64,000 bases of DNA from Planktothrix rubescens CCAP 1459/22 (GCA_904830895.1 LR882958.1:5289501-5353500), one strand, 5' to 3'. Shown: positions 1-9,480, numbered from the stretch's first letter. A program made the numbers and translations. The notes: generated by a model from the sequence alone, not told the origin.

Positions 1-2
1 GG

Positions 3-266
3 AGTAAACGTCGAGGCGAATATCCTGAGACTCCTAAAAGAGTGGCAACACTTATTAAGAAACAAAAAGGTATTTGTCCTCACTGTGGTTTGTATTTCAC
101 AAGTACAGACATTGTAGAAGTTGACCATATTAAACCAACATCGTTAGGTGGAAAAGACACCTATGATAACCTTCAACTTTTACACAAACATTGTCATGAC
201 ACAAAGACGGCTAGTGATGGTTCTTTAACTAAAACAGTTGAGAATTATGACAATCAACCGTTTTGA
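3..266 (+). CDS. ltrA: Group II intron maturase, C-terminal HNH endonuclease (partial)
   Basis: This is the C-terminal part of a group II intron reverse transcriptase/maturase; the frame is open to the window edge, so the GTG at 42 is an internal codon, not a start. The visible residues form an HNH nuclease domain: CPHCGLYF zinc knuckle, then EVDHIKP with the HNH histidine, an N in DNLQLLH, and a closing HKHCHD cysteine/histidine pair. In known introns this domain nicks the second target strand to prime reverse transcription. It lies 32 bp before domain V, which is normal for an ORF placed in domain IV. The RT and X domains are not in view. Confidence 0.85.
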   Translation, partial: SKRRGEYPETPKRVATLIKKQKGICPHCGLYFTSTDIVEVDHIKPTSLGGKDTYDNLQLLHKHCHDTKTASDGSLTKTVENYDNQPF

Positions 267-298
267 ATCGTACCTATAACAAAGGTGGAGTTATCAAG

Positions 299-332
299 GA
301 GCCGTGTGAGGTGAAAGTCTCATGCACGGTTC
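299..332 (+). ncRNA. Group II intron domain V
   Basis: A 34-nt catalytic hairpin: lower stem GAGCCGTG with its partner CACGGTTC, an upper stem GAGG..TCTC and a GAAA tetraloop. Domain V is the most conserved part of group II introns, and its length and tetraloop fit the bacterial consensus. Confidence 0.85.
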
Positions 333-374
333 TGAAGGAGAGGTTAGGGGGGCAACCCTCTAATCGACTCTAAC

Positions 375-560
375 GAACCCAGGGCAAAAGTAAGAAGCAT
401 AAGATAGACTGAGGGCATGATCTCCACCTCCTAGGTGAGTTGCGTTGAGTCTTGCTGCAAGTGCAGTAGACTACACTATTCAGGATAGGAGGGAAATATG
501 AAGATTCTGTGAAGAAAAGAAAAATAGTGATAGAAATTCGCTTTTTTTTACAAAACTTTA
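375..560. other. Gap between intron end and MITE
   Basis: About 190 bases of 3' flank to the group II intron. I see no credible ORF, tRNA or strong hairpin. It would be the 3' exon side of the intron insertion site. Confidence 0.4.
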
Positions 561-638
561 TTATAAGTATTGATACAAAATAAATTACCTAGTGGAGAGA
601 GGGAACACCGGATCTGGGAACAGCCCCCCGTGCACGAG

Positions 639-1668
639 CAGGGCTGTTTCAAAGTCGGGTGGAAAAGAGTAAAGAAAGAGCGATCGCTACCTGATAAAAT
701 CAAGAGCGACCGCTAGTTTTTTACAAAAATAAAGATGCTAACAACTCTAATAGAAAAACTGAAAAAAGTCAAGGATTACCGGAAAGCCCAAGGAATAAGG
801 CATCCGATTTGGGTAGTATTATTAATAGTCATTTTGGGGCTAATGTCGAGAAATTTAGGGTACAGAGAAATCGAAAATTTTGCTAAAATCAATCAAAAAG
901 AACTCAGTCAAGTTTTAAAAATTCAGCTAGAAAAACCGCCATCATACTCAACAATAAGAAGAGTAATAGAAGGAGTAGATTGGTCAAATTTAATCGAGAT
1001 ATTTAATGAGATGTGTATTAAACCTGAAAAAGTTGGAGAACAAAAAAGTTTCGGTTTATCAAGTGAATAGCAACTTTCACAAAGGCTGGAAACATCTGAA
1101 AATTGTGATTCAAATAGAAAGAAGTGGCAACAGAGGAAAAAAACCCTACAAAGAAAAAGTATACTATATCAGTAGTGCAGTCAACGAGGCGAAAACCTTA
1201 GCTCAAATTATTAAAGGACATTGGGGGATTGAGAATCAATGCCATTGGGTAAAAGATGTAATTTTTCAAGAAGATAAAAGCCGAATCCGTAACTTTCAAG
1301 CAGCTACCAACTTCTCAACTCTAAAAACTCTGGTGATCAATCTTTTCAGAAGTTGGGGTTTTGTATCAATAACAGAAGGACAACGGTGGTTAACTGATCA
1401 CTGGCACAAAATTTTTATTATCTCGGAACTGTTTCCCCTGAAATCCTCAAGATAATCGAGTAAATCAGCGGCAAAAATCCAAATAAAATAGATATAAATC
1501 CTCTATGGTAAAGATATAGAGAAGTTTTTTTTGCTTAAAAATCAGAAAGATTATACCTTGAGCAATATTCCTGATAATTCAGTTAGAATTACTCGGTTTT
1601 TTCGCCGAATGAGGCAAAAATTGGGGAGTTAAATTGAGTCCCCAATTTTGGAAAATGAAACAGCCCTG
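639..1668 (+). mobile_element. Defective ISAs1-family insertion sequence
   Basis: The element is 1030 bp with perfect 13-bp terminal inverted repeats (CAGGGCTGTTTCA at 639-651, its complement at 1656-1668). It is flanked by a 10-bp direct repeat CGTGCACGAG (629-638 and 1669-1678), which is the expected target duplication. CAGGG-type ends and 8-10 bp duplications are typical of the ISAs1 family, and the enclosed transposase remnant agrees. The element is shorter than usual for the family because the transposase gene has lost its middle. Confidence 0.85.
735..1455 (+). pseudogene. ISAs1-family transposase, internally deleted and frameshifted
   Basis: The N-terminal piece (735-1070) carries the ISAs1-associated N-terminal domain (KVKDYRKAQGIRHP, then a hydrophobic stretch and YREIENFAK). 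The C-terminal piece is in another frame (about 1045-1455). It contains VYYISS, GHWGIENQCHW with the last catalytic Glu, and FQEDKSRIR. The roughly 120 residues between them, which should hold the two catalytic Asp residues, are missing. The change of frame falls at an A-rich stretch near 1042-1048. The protein cannot be active; mobilisation would need a transposase supplied in trans. Confidence 0.85.
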
Positions 1669-1787
1669 CGTGCACGAGGGGCTAGGGGGGGAGGGAACAC
1701 CGGATCTGGGAAACCCCCCGTGCACGGGGGGCTAGGGGGGGAGGGAACAGGGTAGAGGATGTGCAATTAATTTTGTTTAGGTACTTA
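1456..1787. repeat. Gene-free end of the IS and MITE copy A
   Basis: This stretch holds the right end of the ISAs1 element (to 1668), the second copy of the target duplication, two GTGCACG core units with G-rich runs (GGGGGGCTAGGGGGGG) and the MITE right end. No further ORF is seen. It abuts the stop codon of the kinase gene at 1788. Confidence 0.6.
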
Positions 1788-3164
1788 TTACCGAAAATCG
1801 ATATCTTCTCCTGCTTCCGATGCTACGGGTAAACGCACAAAAAAGGTGCTTCCCTGGCCCAATTGACTTTCCGCCCAAATGTGACCCCCATGTTGCTGGA
1901 CAATACTGCGACAAATAGCCAGTCCCAGTCCAGTCCCCCCTTTCTGGCGGGAGTCAGAGGCGTCCACCTGTTGAAAACGACCAAAAATGCTTTCTAGTTT
2001 ATCGGTAGGAATTCCCCGTCCTTGGTCTTGGAGGGTAATCAAAACTTCTAAGCAGGAACGGGATAGACTGGAATGGTGGAGTGTGGCGTCAAACCAAATG
2101 CAACTATCAACATCAGAAAATCTGATCGCATTACTTAATAAATTAGTGAATACTTGAATAATTCGGTCGGGGGCGACCCAGATTTGAACTGCTAGGGGTT
2201 TGATTGATAAATTTACACCAAATTTTTCTGCCATTCCGATCATTTCATTATTAGCTTGTAGCATTAATTCGGCTAAATTACAGTATTTTTTATCAAGGGT
2301 AATTTGCCCAGCTTGCATCCGTTCTAAATCAAGAATATCGTTAATTAAACGGACTAAACGGGTTGTATTAGCACCAGCAATTTCAAACATTCGTTTAGCG
2401 CGTTCGGGTTGAGTATCTAATAATCCACTGGCTAATAATCCTAAAGCACCATGAATTGAGGTTAAAGGAGTCCTAAGTTCATGACTGACAACGGAGATAA
2501 ATTCATCTTTCATTTTTTCCATGGCTTGCCTTTCGGTAATATCTTTAAAGATGACCACAGCCCCGATAATTTCCCCTTGATTTTGAATGGGAGTGCTAAC
2601 ATATTCGACGGGAAAATCAGACCCATTGCGATGCCTAAAAACTTCGTTATCGACATGACGAACTAAACCATCTTCTAAGGTGGCAAAGATTTGAGAACTT
2701 TTACGTTCGCCATTGGGATGAAATAAAGGAACTTTAATCAGATCAAAAATTCTGGGGTTGCCATTAACATCGGGAATAATTTCTTGTTGTTGGGAAGGTT
2801 GTTGATTTTCCCAAACTTCTTGATCGGATTTTTGAAAATTAATTAAGGCATTTCTATAGAAATTTTTACCATGAATCTGTCCTACTAATTCTACTAATTC
2901 AGGATCGGATTTTCCTTGATAATCTAAAGTCTGGATTTGAAATAGTTCTAAGGTTGCTTGATTGGCTTCTAACCAACGTCCTGAAGCGTCTTTAAAGCAG
3001 ACTAAATCCGGCATGGCATTAATTAAGGTTTTCAACCTTTCTGAACTCTCTCGCAATGCTTCTTCTACCCGTTGTCGTTCTTGCATTTCTTGAATTAATC
3101 GTTGATTAATTGCTTGTAGGGAAGCAATCAATTGAGTTTCAGTTTCGGAATTTTGATTAATCAT
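1788..3164 (-). CDS. PAS-domain sensor histidine kinase
   Basis: Soluble two-component kinase of 458 aa with no transmembrane segment. Order: coiled-coil start (residues 1-45, Glu/Gln/Arg-rich), a PAS domain (about 45-150), a short C-terminal half of a second PAS ([13 protein letters not shown], about 185-215), HisKA with phospho-accepting His in [10 protein letters not shown] (about 228), then HATPase_c with QGRGIP and [12 protein letters not shown]-lid motifs. The second PAS lacks its first part, suggesting an internal deletion. Its ATG overlaps the original stop of the upstream response regulator (ATGATTAA at 3157-3164), so the two were translationally coupled partners. The signal it senses is unknown. 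Confidence 0.88.
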   Translation of the reverse strand: MINQNSETETQLIASLQAINQRLIQEMQERQRVEEALRESSERLKTLINAMPDLVCFKDASGRWLEANQATLELFQIQTLDYQGKSDPELVELVGQIHGKNFYRNALINFQKSDQEVWENQQPSQQQEIIPDVNGNPRIFDLIKVPLFHPNGERKSSQIFATLEDGLVRHVDNEVFRHRNGSDFPVEYVSTPIQNQGEIIGAVVIFKDITERQAMEKMKDEFISVVSHELRTPLTSIHGALGLLASGLLDTQPERAKRMFEIAGANTTRLVRLINDILDLERMQAGQITLDKKYCNLAELMLQANNEMIGMAEKFGVNLSIKPLAVQIWVAPDRIIQVFTNLLSNAIRFSDVDSCIWFDATLHHSSLSRSCLEVLITLQDQGRGIPTDKLESIFGRFQQVDASDSRQKGGTGLGLAICRSIVQQHGGHIWAESQLGQGSTFFVRLPVASEAGEDIDFR

Positions 3165-4620
3165 TTAAGCTACGGTTTTGACTAAAGGTATCGATCATGA
3201 GTTTAATCATTTGTTCTGAAGTGATGGGTTTTTCCAAGAATCCTTGGCGTCCCAATTGAGCAACTTTTACCCGTTGATTTGGGTTCTTTTGTTGAGTTAT
3301 AACAATCACAGGAATTGGCGGGGTCTGTTGAGTAAGTTTGGTTAATAAATCGTAGGAGGAATATAAGTCAAAATCTAAAAATACTAGGGGAGAATATTGT
3401 TGTTTTTTGGATGATAATTTGAGTTATGTAATTAATGATAAATCCGTGAGAATTTTGGTTTCAACTCCCAAACTTAAACTCGCTTTTTGTCCAGCTTCAA
3501 TTAATAATTTATCTTGACTGATTATCCAAACTTGATGGTCGGATTTAATCGAGGTCGGTTGAGGGTTTTGTATTGTGGAAGGGGGAGAATATTGTTCAAC
3601 TTCTTTTCTAAGTTTAAAGACTAATTCTTGCAATAGGGTAATTTCTGCTAAATTTAAGGTTTGATTTTGACAGAGTTGTTCGATTTCTTTAGCGATAATC
3701 GAGCCTCCTCCTAGGCCAAATGTTCCTAAAGATCCGGCAAGTTTATGAGCTTCTTGTTGAGCTTTTTGTTTGATATTTTGATCGGGTTTTCCCTGTTGGT
3801 TGGCGAGAGAAAATTCTTCTAAAATGGTAATGCGATCGCAAATTTTGCCTTGATATCTATGCCAAATTTCAACAATAGCTTGATCCAGTTTGTTTTGATC
3901 GAGTTCGGGTTTTTTACTGGTTTTTTTAGGTTCAATTTTAGGGTGAGATTGCTGTTTAAGACGATAACCTAAGCCATATACTGTTTCAATCAAATCTGCG
4001 TGGGCACCGGCATTTTTAAGTTTATTTCTTAATCCTTTAATATGCGCCCGGACAGTATTTTCCGTTGGTGGGTCTTCAAATGTCCAGAGTTGCTCTAGGA
4101 TTAGGTCTAAACTAAAAATTTGTTGATGATGTTTGAGAAATAGTTCTAATAATCCATACTCTTTAGGGGTTAAATTGAGGAGCATTTCCCGATACATAAC
4201 TTCACAGGTTTTCGTATTCAAATGCAGATATTCCCATTCCAAAAGAATTGAAACCGTGGGTTGACGTCGGCGAAATATAGCCCTAATTCTAGCTAATAAT
4301 TCCTGCACATCAAAGGGTTTAACCACATAATCATCCGCGCCCGCATCCAAGCCTTTAACTTTATCTTCTTGATGATTGTAAGCGGTTAATAAAATAATCG
4401 GATTTGTAATATTTTGCGATCGCAGTTTTTTACATAAATTTATCCCATCTAATTGAGGTAATTCCACCTCTAAAATCATCAAATCATAGGTAAATTTTTG
4501 TGCTTTTTCCCACCCGGCTATTCCATCTGTCACCCTGTCAACAGTGTACCCTTGGTGAACTAAAGCCACCACCAAAGTCTCAGCCAGATCCTGATCATCT
4601 TCTACCAATAAAACACGCAT
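3157..4620 (-). pseudogene. Response regulator REC-wHTH-Hpt-REC with in-frame stop in the second REC
   Basis: The frame from the ATG at 4620 encodes a receiver domain (1-120), an OmpR-type winged helix (about 128-225, ending ETVYGLGYRLK) and an Hpt domain (EAHKLAGSLGTFG, His near 290). A second receiver begins at QVWIISQD. A TAA at 3424-3426 ends translation at 398 aa. The same frame then continues without gap through VFLDFD (receiver Asp), VIVIT and FLEKP (receiver Lys) to a stop at 3157-3159 that overlaps the kinase start. In the first receiver the phosphoacceptor position is Glu51 (LMILEVELP) instead of Asp, which may mimic phosphorylation. A truncated 398-aa protein with DNA-binding and Hpt domains could still work. 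A sequencing error at the stop is possible. Confidence 0.8.
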
Positions 4621-4724
4621 AGAGGGGACAGAATTTAGGGAAGGGGAAAAGAAAGTTAAATCCAGTCCAAAGTTGATAATTTTTAATTATTAAACTTTGG
4701 ACAATCTGTTAGGAAAAAAATCCC

Positions 4725-4964
4725 CTAAGCAACGGATTGAACTTCGGAAATTTCAGGAATTCTTTCGCGCAAACGGCGTTCAATTCCCATTTTTAAGGTC
4801 ATCGTAGAACTAGGACAAGAACCACAGGCTCCTTGTAGTCGGACTCGAACAATCGGGCCATCGAGTTCAACGATTTCTACATTTCCCCCATCCGACATTA
4901 GATAAGGACGGAGTTCATCTAAAACAGTCTCTACGTTTTTTTCAGTTAGTGCTAGTGTATCCAT
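4725..4964 (-). CDS. nfu: NifU-like (Nfu) iron-sulphur cluster scaffold protein
   Basis: A 79-aa stand-alone NifU C-terminal domain. These proteins assemble a 4Fe-4S or 2Fe-2S cluster between two subunits and pass it to apo-proteins; in cyanobacteria and plastids they serve photosystem I and ferredoxin-type targets. The cluster-binding CxxC is seen in [10 protein letters not shown], preceded by the family signature [13 protein letters not shown]. Length matches cyanobacterial Nfu. It is monocistronic on the minus strand; a cysteine desulfurase that could supply sulphur starts 0.9 kb away on the other strand. Confidence 0.92.
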   Translation of the reverse strand: MDTLALTEKNVETVLDELRPYLMSDGGNVEIVELDGPIVRVRLQGACGSCPSSTMTLKMGIERRLRERIPEISEVQSVA

Positions 4965-5065
4965 AATTTACCTTAAATTGAGAGTACAGAAATCGAGTTG
5001 GGATAGTTTCATCCTAACGTTATTTTTGGATCAATTCATCCCCCTTTAGGAATCACTGATTGCGA

Positions 5066-5716
5066 TTAAACCGCAACGGCCTCAAGAAGTTTGACTTGGG
5101 AATAGTTAAACTCCGTGATCATCAGTTTATCGGCTTCTTTAGAATGAACTACTTGGTGAGTCATAATGTAATAGTTGCCAAATTTTTCAAAGGTATCTTC
5201 AAACTCAAGTTCTTTAATAATTTCTTGAGTTTGAGGGTTACGGAATACCGCATCATAACGGGCTGCTGCGTAACCTTTTCCGGTGTCCAAACTTTCATGG
5301 GTATTAATCACAAATGCCATCCGACCCATGACGCGGCTAACCCGAGAAATTTGATCGCCACGCACGGAATAATTTGATCCCATGGCATCACCTTCGACTA
5401 GGATTTGTAAAGCCCCGGTATCGTCAATTTCTCCTAAACTAAATTTATTTTTTCCATGGGCTTGTTCAAAAGAACTGCGTTTACGATGGGTAACCACATC
5501 CCGCAGTTGGGTATAGACGCTTTGCTTGACTTCTTCGTCAGCAATTTGGCTAACTTCCACCGTCAAGTCTGGGTTAATTTGAATCTGTCCGGTGTAGACT
5601 TCATCCCCCTGTTTAAGTTCAATCTCAGCCTGATAACCGGGGAAGTTAGAGTCCCAGGTATAACGATTTTCATAGGCATTCCGAAATAAATCTAAAGCGT
5701 TTTTTGATTCGGTCAT
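5066..5716 (-). CDS. DUF3386 family protein
   Basis: A conserved cyanobacterial protein of unknown function. I prefer the ATG at 5716 (MTESKNALDLFRNAYENR, 216 aa) because upstream codons back to 5740 look like leader sequence. No signal peptide or membrane helix is seen; the protein is acidic and beta-rich, with the motif DALFRNAYENRYTW-like at its start and many short alternating hydrophobic strands. It reads divergently from the cysteine desulfurase, sharing a roughly 130-bp promoter region. Family assignment is from sequence resemblance; no function is claimed. Confidence 0.8.
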   Translation of the reverse strand: MTESKNALDLFRNAYENRYTWDSNFPGYQAEIELKQGDEVYTGQIQINPDLTVEVSQIADEEVKQSVYTQLRDVVTHRKRSSFEQAHGKNKFSLGEIDDTGALQILVEGDAMGSNYSVRGDQISRVSRVMGRMAFVINTHESLDTGKGYAAARYDAVFRNPQTQEIIKELEFEDTFEKFGNYYIMTHQVVHSKEADKLMITEFNYSQVKLLEAVAV

Positions 5717-5850
5717 AAAATAGCTAGGGATGAACAGCACTATAATCTCTATTATAGAATATTAAGGGGTTCCTGAGTTCAGTCTCAAAAAAAATAGACT
5801 AAACTTAAGGATTAGAGATTAAAACTCACCTATTTTTATTGGCAATAATT

Positions 5851-7041
5851 ATGTCTAAACGTCCAATTTATCTGGATTGTAACGCTACAACCCCCGTTGA
5901 TCCCTTGGTTTTAGAAGCAATGTCACCCTATTTTACGGAATATTTTGGTAATGCCGCCAGTATTAATCATACTTATGGGTGGGAGGCTGAAGCCGCTGTT
6001 AAACAGGCTAGAGAAATTATTGCTAATGGAATTAACTGCTCTCCCGAAGAAATTATTTTCACCAGTGGAGCTACGGAATCTAATAATTTAGCCTTAAAAG
6101 GAGTAGCTGAAGCCTATTTTAATAAAGGTAGACATATTATTACTGTCATAACCGAACATAATGCTGTTCTTGATCCTTGTCATTATTTAGAATCTTTGGG
6201 GTTTGAAGTTACTTATCTGGGGGTAAAATCCGATGGACTGATTGATTTATCTGACCTAAAAATAGCCCTGCGTCCCGATACTATTTTAGTTTCGATTATG
6301 GCAGCTAATAATGAAATTGGAGTGCTGCAACCCTTAGCTGAAATTGGAGAACTTTGTCATAATCATGAGGTTTTATTTCATACTGATGCCGCCCAAGCTA
6401 TTGGTAAAATCCCTCTGGATGTTCAGCAATTAAATATTGATTTAATTTCTTTAACCGCCCATAAAATTTATGGCCCTAAAGGAATCGGAGTATTATATGT
6501 ACGGCGGAGAAATCCTAGGGTGAAATTAGCACCTCAACTTCATGGTGGGGGCCATGAACGTGGAATGCGTTCAGGAACTTTATGTACCCCCCAAATTGTC
6601 GGATTTGCTAAAGCAATTGAAATTGCCTTATCCCAAAGGTTAATTGAAACTCAAAGGTTAATTCAACTCAGAGAAAACCTCTGGAATAAATTATCAACCC
6701 TAGAAGGAATTTATTTGAATGGTCATCCAACCCAACGGTTAGCTGGAAATTTAAACATTAGTATTGACGGTGTTGATGGTCAAGCATTACTATTAGGATT
6801 ACAAACTATGATGGCGGTATCTTCTGGTTCTGCTTGTACCTCGACAAAAATTGAACCCTCCCACGTTTTAAAAGCATTGGGTCATTCGGATAATTTAGCC
6901 TATGCTTCGATTCGTTTTGGTTTGGGTCGATTCACTACAGAATCAGAAATTAACCAAGTAGCAGAGCATACGATAAACACTATTCAAGCCTTGAGAAAAG
7001 TCGCATCTCGCTCAACAAATATTTCAATTTTGCCTAATTAG
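5851..7041 (+). CDS. iscS: Cysteine desulfurase (IscS/NifS type)
   Basis: PLP enzyme (396 aa from the ATG at 5851; a TTG at 5839 is in frame but less likely). It removes sulphur from cysteine and hands the persulphide to scaffold proteins for iron-sulphur clusters, thiolated tRNA and cofactors. Features: start PIYLDCNATTPVDP, substrate region ATESNN, PLP Lys205 in LTAHKIYGPKG, and active-site Cys329 in SSGSACTS on the long flexible loop typical of group I desulfurases. The 3' end overlaps the convergent small gene at 7034 by 8 bp. Whether it is the general IscS or a specialised paralogue cannot be told here. Confidence 0.92.
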   Translation: MSKRPIYLDCNATTPVDPLVLEAMSPYFTEYFGNAASINHTYGWEAEAAVKQAREIIANGINCSPEEIIFTSGATESNNLALKGVAEAYFNKGRHIITVITEHNAVLDPCHYLESLGFEVTYLGVKSDGLIDLSDLKIALRPDTILVSIMAANNEIGVLQPLAEIGELCHNHEVLFHTDAAQAIGKIPLDVQQLNIDLISLTAHKIYGPKGIGVLYVRRRNPRVKLAPQLHGGGHERGMRSGTLCTPQIVGFAKAIEIALSQRLIETQRLIQLRENLWNKLSTLEGIYLNGHPTQRLAGNLNISIDGVDGQALLLGLQTMMAVSSGSACTSTKIEPSHVLKALGHSDNLAYASIRFGLGRFTTESEINQVAEHTINTIQALRKVASRSTNISILPN

Positions 7042-7459
7042 AATTCTGTTTTTCCAGCCAACTTAAAACATCTTCCTCCGAGTGTAAATCATAGGTTAGA
7101 CCACTTTTGGGATCATAAATATGCCATTGGGCGGAACCTAACAAATTAGAACTTTTCCAAACATAAGGTTCTGATTTTGTTGAGAGATTAGAGAATTGAA
7201 TGGGTTGATTTAAAATCAGCCAAAGGGTTCGGAATAAATGAAATCTTTTTGTTGAATTAGGATCGGAAAAATCGAGTTTAAAACAGTCCTCGATATGGTT
7301 AAGTGTTTGTTGCTCTGATAAATTTTTGGCACAAAAAATTACCCAACAATGCCATATTTTACCTTGATAAAATCCCGATATTCCCTGTTCATTTGAAGGA
7401 AATAAAACCGTATCAGGAATTAATTCTAATTTGCGATAAATTTCCCATTGAGTTTTCAT
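7034..7459 (-). CDS. Hypothetical protein, about 141 aa
   Basis: I do not recognise a family. Start chosen at the ATG 7459, which has AAGGAG eight bases upstream; a GTG at 7468 would leave no room for a ribosome site. The protein has no signal peptide or membrane helix, is rich in Trp, Leu and Ser, and ends with an acidic tail region (YDPKSGLTYDLHSEEDVLSWLEKQ when split at DLHSE). Its stop overlaps the end of the cysteine desulfurase gene on the other strand. The clear ribosome site and codon pattern suggest a real gene. Confidence 0.6.
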   Translation of the reverse strand: MKTQWEIYRKLELIPDTVLFPSNEQGISGFYQGKIWHCWVIFCAKNLSEQQTLNHIEDCFKLDFSDPNSTKRFHLFRTLWLILNQPIQFSNLSTKSEPYVWKSSNLLGSAQWHIYDPKSGLTYDLHSEEDVLSWLEKQNSN

Positions 7460-8090
7460 AATAAACACTCCTTTTTAAAAAAGTTTAGGTGCTACAAAAG
7501 ACCCTGAATTTTTGAGTCGGAGTATCAAGTCTGTTATAGCAGGGAACAGCCCCCGCCCGTGCACGGGGGGCTAGGGGGGGAGGGAACAGGGGGAAATACT
7601 TCACCGTCTGGGTTTTAAGATCCGTCTGGTGTCTTAATGTATTTATTGTTACAGAAATTTCTGAACTTATCAAGGAAATGTCAAGGTTTCTTGAATAATT
7701 CTGGGCTACCGACTGCTACGGGGAAGGTAGCCTCCCTCCTCAAACACTGGTATCGTCACTGGATTACTGGATTGTCACTGGATTGTCACTTTTTAGATTT
7801 ATCCTCAAGTTTAGATAACATTCAACTTAATTGAGATAGGACTCAAGCGGAATTGAATTCAGAAATTAATGACTAATACTTCGCATCATAAAGTATGTTA
7901 TGATACAAAGTGTGATTTTCTAATATAACTACTTAGGGTTTGGGTGCTGAGAATTTAAAAAATCCCTATTCACAGTCTATAAAAAATAAATTATTGATGT
8001 GAATAAAGCTGACGTAAAAACAATTAGTATACGGCAGTCTGTGTAAAACAATAAATCTCAAAAATAATATTAGCATTAAACGATGAATTC
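7460..8090. other. Long intergenic region with repeat debris
   Basis: About 630 bases between a hypothetical gene and the cyclase. It contains a MITE-like repeat (7533-7653), a stretch with a repeated GGATTGTCACT/GGATTACT pattern (about 7753-7790) and AT-rich DNA up to the cyclase start. A 65-codon frame at 7637-7834 crosses the repeat edge and has no ribosome site, so I do not call it. Confidence 0.5.
7533..7653 (+). repeat. MITE-like repeat, second family, copy 1
   Basis: Begins GTTATAGCAGGGAACAG, has the GTGCACGGGGGG core, and then a segment AAATACTTCACCGTCTGGGT..AAGATCCGTCTGGTGTCTTAA that recurs almost unchanged at about 27387-27428. The right end is degenerate here (ATTGTTACAG against TTGCTATAAC in the other copy). 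Confidence 0.65.
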
Positions 8091-9320
8091 ATGTATACAT
8101 TATCTAATTCTTTCAGACCCATTTTAGAATCTCGATTTACAGGAAATCGCTGGAGTGCTTTCTGGGGTGAGCTTTTGAGCAACAGTGGTTATTTTTTGAT
8201 TTTAAAAAGTCTCTCTACTATTATTTCTAAAAGTTGGATTGAATATTTTACTAACCCCACAGAATATTTATTAGTTGTAGCCATGTTAGTCCAAGCATGG
8301 GTGCTTTCTCGTCCCAATTCCAATAGATTTTGGGGAAATTTGGTCGGCGTTGGTTTGTACGCAGCAATGGATTTACCCATTGATGGAGTAATGTTTTTTA
8401 AAGAACCTATTCATTTAGTATTCTTAATATTTTCTTTGATCATTGCTACTCTCCAGGGATTAAGATTTCATGGGAAATTAAATGCTGATTGGTTATTTTT
8501 TCCTCTGGAAAGTATCACCAGAACTTTAATGATTATTGCTTTTTATATTGTGGTTGAAATTTCCAAAGAGTCTAATACATTATATGGAAGAAGTTTTCTG
8601 CATTTTCTTCAAAGTAAAACCCACTCATTTTTAACGTTAAGTCTGATTTTAATTGGGTTACTTTTAGGTTTACAAGCGTTTCAACTCTCACAACAGCGAA
8701 ATCAACTCCAACAGACCGCAAGACTATTAGGAAATATGGCAGAATGGGGGATGGGAAGTTATATGGTGGAAATGGCTTTAAATAATCCTGAAGCTTTGGC
8801 ATTTCAAAAATGCGATCGCACTATTTTATTTATGGATATTCGAGGTTTTACACAATGGTGTGAACAAACACAACCCGATATTGCCGCCCAAGTTTTAAAC
8901 CATTATTATCAAACTGTAGAACCGGAATCTTCACAATATCATCCCTTAAAAATTACCCTAGCTGGGGATGAAATTATGGCGATATATGCCACCCCACAAC
9001 AGGGGATTCAAGCGGCTCAAGCGATGCAAGAAGCAGCTAAAAATGTCCTCAATCCCTATGGCTTAGGAGCAGGTTGTAGTATTCACTGTGGGGAAGTAAT
9101 TGAAGGATTATTTGGCGGAAAAAAAGTTAGAACTTACACTGTTATTGGAGATGTGGTGAATACGGGTAAACGTTTGGAAGGAATTACTCCGGCTGGACAA
9201 ATTACTATTTCTGATCCCATTTATCAAGCCTTAAATTGTAAACTAAATGTTCAACCTTGTGACCCAATTTTTGTGAAAGGAAAAGTCGAACCTTTAATTG
9301 CTTGGCGTTTAAACGGTTAA
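8091..9320 (+). CDS. Membrane-anchored class III adenylate/guanylate cyclase
   Basis: 409 aa. The N-terminal half has about five hydrophobic segments (roughly residues 50-70, 78-95, 100-122, 140-160, 182-205), so the catalytic domain faces the cytoplasm after a linker. The C-terminal cyclase domain (about 235-400) has metal-binding Asp in FMDIRGFT and [10 protein letters not shown], the motif [12 protein letters not shown], and the transition-state Asn/Arg pair in [11 protein letters not shown]. It should make cAMP (or cGMP) from the nucleotide triphosphate; specificity is not certain from sequence. A MITE follows its stop codon by about 20 bp. The input domain is not a known sensor module that I recognise. 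Confidence 0.88.
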   Translation: MYTLSNSFRPILESRFTGNRWSAFWGELLSNSGYFLILKSLSTIISKSWIEYFTNPTEYLLVVAMLVQAWVLSRPNSNRFWGNLVGVGLYAAMDLPIDGVMFFKEPIHLVFLIFSLIIATLQGLRFHGKLNADWLFFPLESITRTLMIIAFYIVVEISKESNTLYGRSFLHFLQSKTHSFLTLSLILIGLLLGLQAFQLSQQRNQLQQTARLLGNMAEWGMGSYMVEMALNNPEALAFQKCDRTILFMDIRGFTQWCEQTQPDIAAQVLNHYYQTVEPESSQYHPLKITLAGDEIMAIYATPQQGIQAAQAMQEAAKNVLNPYGLGAGCSIHCGEVIEGLFGGKKVRTYTVIGDVVNTGKRLEGITPAGQITISDPIYQALNCKLNVQPCDPIFVKGKVEPLIAWRLNG

Positions 9321-9340
9321 ATGACAGAGAAATTCATACA

Positions 9341-9480
9341 ATAAGTAGTTGTACAAAATAAATTACCTAGTTGAGAGAGGGAACACCGAAACAGCCCCCC
9401 CGAAACCCCCCGTGCACGGGGGGCTAGGGGGGAGGGAACAGGGTAGAGGATGTGTAATTAATTTTGTTTAGGTACTTATA
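9341..9480 (+). repeat. MITE copy B (140 bp, complete)
   Basis: Left end ATAAGTAGTTGTACAAAATA and right end TTTTGTTTAGGTACTTAT are imperfect inverted repeats of about 25 bp. The middle carries GAGAGAGGGAACACC, a GTGCACGGGGGGCTAGG core able to fold on itself, and GGAACAGGGTAGAGGATGTG. Nearly the same sequence is found at 55276-55405 in the opposite orientation and around the ISAs1 element at 561-1790. No coding capacity. Confidence 0.8.

Larger units (their letters stand above)
1..374 (+). mobile_element. 3' end of a group II intron (partial, runs off the window)
   Basis: The first 374 bases hold the tail of an intron-encoded maturase followed by catalytic RNA domains. Domain V is read at 299-332, a 34-nt hairpin starting GAGCCGTGTGAGG and closing GCACGGTTC. 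A domain VI hairpin follows (about 338-371), with a likely bulged branch-point A at 367 and an intron end at C374, seven bases downstream, in the usual ...AC form. The reverse transcriptase and 5' RNA domains lie outside the window, so activity and insertion site cannot be judged. Confidence 0.85.
561..1790 (+). mobile_element. MITE copy A, split by an ISAs1-family insertion
   Basis: The left end (TAAGTA..ACAAAATAAATTAC, about 563-587) and the right end (GTAATT-like..TTTAGGTACTTAT, about 1763-1788) are imperfect inverted repeats, the same as at 9341-9480 and 55276-55405. The body carries GGGAACACCGGATCTGGGAA units and GTGCACGGGGGG cores. A smaller element (639-1668) is inserted within a GTGCACG core. 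Removing that element and one 10-bp duplication restores a continuous MITE-like sequence in which the core unit occurs twice. Confidence 0.75.

Noticed and set aside
7637-7834. 65-codon plus-strand frame
   Set aside because: It begins at a repeat edge, has no ribosome site and its residues follow a GGATTGTCACT DNA repeat; treated as non-coding.
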